Below are positions 62,749 to 64,000 of a DNA stretch of 64,000 nt, piece after piece. The position numbers were made by a program, and so were the translations under genes. The notes beneath the pieces were generated by a model. The model saw only the letters and a program-made list of their open reading frames with translations, did not search any database and was not told the DNA's origin. Origin of the DNA: Anodontia alba (Eukaryota; Mollusca; Bivalvia; Lucinida; Lucinidae); assembly GCA_964016985.1 (NCBI GenBank), contig OZ024826.1:47154478-47218477 (forward strand), in the 5' to 3' direction. Positions within the stretch are counted from its first letter, which is position 1. The number at the start of each line of letters is the position of its first letter.

Positions 62749-63118
62749 TTTAGCCTTTTAAGTCCAGTCACAACAGCAGCCAGTGACATTCTAGAATATT
62801 TTATGTTTACTTTTCATAGCACAAAAAGGCCTGACATTTCATGTGAAATGTCAAACCTTATTTTTCTCTAAAATAGAATGTTGTCTGTGACAGTTTTGAA
62901 TGGCAATTTAACCCTTGTCCTGCTGAATAAATTAAGATGCCACGCCCTTTTCAAATTTTCAGATACTTTATCCAGATTATTGATATAAATTCACATACTG
63001 AATTGCATACAGTACAGATCCAGATCAGTTGGCTTCTAAGAAGCCAACTGATCTGGATCTACACTGTTTGCAAAGGCAGGGTATATCCGGGTTCAGCAGG
63101 ACAAGGGTTAAGAGTTAA
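62749..63118. mobile_element. HP3 with HP2 in its right end
   Basis: TTAGCCTTTTAAGTCCAGTC to (after HP2) AGAGTTAA; arms TGACATTTCATGTGAAATGT. The right terminus GGCAATTTAAGAGTTAA is split at its internal TTAA. Confidence 0.85.
62908..63111. mobile_element. HP2 inserted in HP3 TTAA
   Basis: TTAACCCTTGTCCTGCTGAA to CAGCAGGACAAGGGTTAA; stem AGATCCAGATCAGTTGGCTT. Flanking TTAA pair is a verifiable target duplication against other HP3/HP4 ends. Confidence 0.95.
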
Positions 63119-63483
63119 TTTACTGTAAATGCCTGAAAGAATTACTGTAAATACCTGAAAAAATTTAGGCAGTAAATGTAATAGAACACTCAAGTTAAAT
63201 GTAATGCAGTTGCCCATACAGGAAGTTTCCTGTTGGTACATTGGTAGGCAATTTTTTCTCTCTTTTCAAAAGTCAAAATTTAACCCCAATTCTGTTCAAC
63301 ATGTCAGAAAATTTGCCTTAATTTGTCTTTTCTCAAGAAAAAAATTCTATCCAAAATGTTTAAAAAGTGGGTAGGGAGGATTTTGGTAGGTAAGTAGGCA
63401 AGTTCAGAAAGTATTTTTGATTGTGTGAGTGAAACAAACAACAACAAAAAGTAAAGAATCATCTAAGATTCAAAAGAAGCCAT

Positions 63484-63920
63484 TTGAAACTGTTTGTCTT
63501 TTCTGTTCCTTTGTTCTTGAATTTTGGCCTTAAGTTTAATTAAAGACCCCAAACTAGACTGACCTGTGTAATTTCTACTGTGAAATGATTTTTTGTAAAA
63601 ATCTAAAAGGAATTTTTTTTTTCTTTCTGCTTAATCTTAAACTTCATAATTTATGTTATGTAATAACATTGTAAAAATTTCACAAATTGAACCAGTGGGA
63701 CTTGTTAAAAAACTACCTGCAAACTTATCCTGTCAGCTACATAATATACAATATACAGCCATATTTGTTATGGGGGAAAATCAGATATTCATCATGTTTT
63801 AATGGGGATAAAATAAGCTGTCTTGACTAGATAATTACAACAAAAGTCTTGCATTAATTCATGAAAAAACTTTGCTATTTTTGTCTTTTGAATAAAGTGT
63901 CAGTCAAACCATCAGCAACA
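63484..63920 (+). repeat. Dispersed repeat X, copy 4
   Basis: GAAACTGTTTGTCTTTTCTG, AATTTCTACTGTGAAATGAT, AAAATTTCACAAATTGAACC and GGGACTTGTTAAAAAACTAC keep the order of copies 1 and 3; more diverged. Confidence 0.65.
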
Positions 63921-64000
63921 AGTCTAAAAATGTTATACTGTCCAAAATATTAGCGCCATTACTGTATTTACCCTAAATATTTGGATAAGCATGCACAGAC

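Larger units (their letters stand above)
61361..64000 (+). other. Intron (3' partial) or 3' flank after exon J
   Basis: No further exon was recognised. Contents: an in-frame TAA (61369) and AATAAA (61404), an HP7 trace (61485-61560), a poly-C tract, an HP5, a LINE 3' fragment, HP3 with HP2 nested, and repeat X. The window ends inside a fresh HP5-like left end (TTTACCCTAAATATTTGG at about 63975). Confidence 0.75.

Overview
The window is intron-rich eukaryotic DNA, AT-rich and very repeat-dense. It most likely comes from a mollusc, probably a bivalve. Grounds for that: three or more tRNA-headed SINE families with tails of the 'TTAAGCCCAAAT' or 'TAAAACCTCAACAC' kind, the 'AGCTCACCTGA' tandem-repeat element, and hundreds of small hairpin transposons. 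Species cannot be told from sequence alone. There are no operons, prokaryotic signals or functional RNA genes.

One gene crosses the window on the + strand. Ten exons (1732-1839, 10160-10291, 15764-15883, 22538-22674, 32747-32966, 34526-34603, 42015-42119, 57124-57259, 59451-59653, 60544-61360) join in one open frame of 2056 nt (685 codons). All have AG/GT borders and matching phases. The product is the FERM domain plus part of the disordered tail of a FERM-and-PDZ protein of the FRMPD1/3/4 (Preso) group. The amino end (WW and/or PDZ expected in this family) lies upstream of base 1, and the carboxyl end probably lies beyond base 64000. Coding DNA is about 3 percent of the window.

The rest is introns filled with mobile elements. 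I use these working names. HP1: TTAA-flanked hairpin, termini CTTTACCACTCTCTGG / CCCAGCATGCTAAG, inner CAGCAGAYGACA. HP2: TTAACCCTTGTCCTGCTGAA ends. HP3: TTAACCCTTAAAG ends with GAGAAAATAAGGCTTGACA arms. HP4: TTAACCCTTAAA..GCCAA ends. HP5: TA-flanked, CCGTATTTACCCTAA ends. HP6: CCTAAAATTTCATAC ends. HP7/7b: GATAAGGCACTTTTTTC or CAGAGGACTTG ends. HP8: AAAACACACCTAT ends. HP9: GGGCCCAGTTGTTCAAA ends. HP10: CAACCTCATTATAACA ends. HP11: CTCTCGTTATCTCGAAGTC ends. HP12: AAAAGGGGTCTAC ends. HP13: TTAACCCATTGTAT ends. SINE-A, -B, -C and -D are tRNA-type or tailed SINEs. X is an AT-rich dispersed repeat of about 500 bp.

Layout: 1-10 kb, HP1/HP2/HP5/HP6, SINE-A, an AGCTCACC tandem element. 10-22 kb, exons B-C, a hAT-like element with a nested SINE, HP9, HP11. 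22-33 kb, exon D, a LINE fragment inside a split HP5, a 53-bp minisatellite. 33-42 kb, exons E-F, a 26-bp minisatellite of about 1.15 kb, a (TG)n tract. 42-57 kb, a 15-kb intron with a dead mariner, a multi-layer nest at 50 kb and many TTAA hairpins. 57-64 kb, exons H-J and a 3' intron.

The most interesting pattern is modular. Hairpin families with unrelated termini (HP2, HP4, HP5, HP6, HP13) share the same hairpin arm, GCAAACAGTGTAGAYCC followed by AGATCAG. HP7, HP7b and HP8 share a second arm around GTGGGTACTCATTAGAA. Nested copies give natural empty sites that define target duplications (TTAA for HP2, TA for HP5, 5 bp for two CAGG-ended elements).
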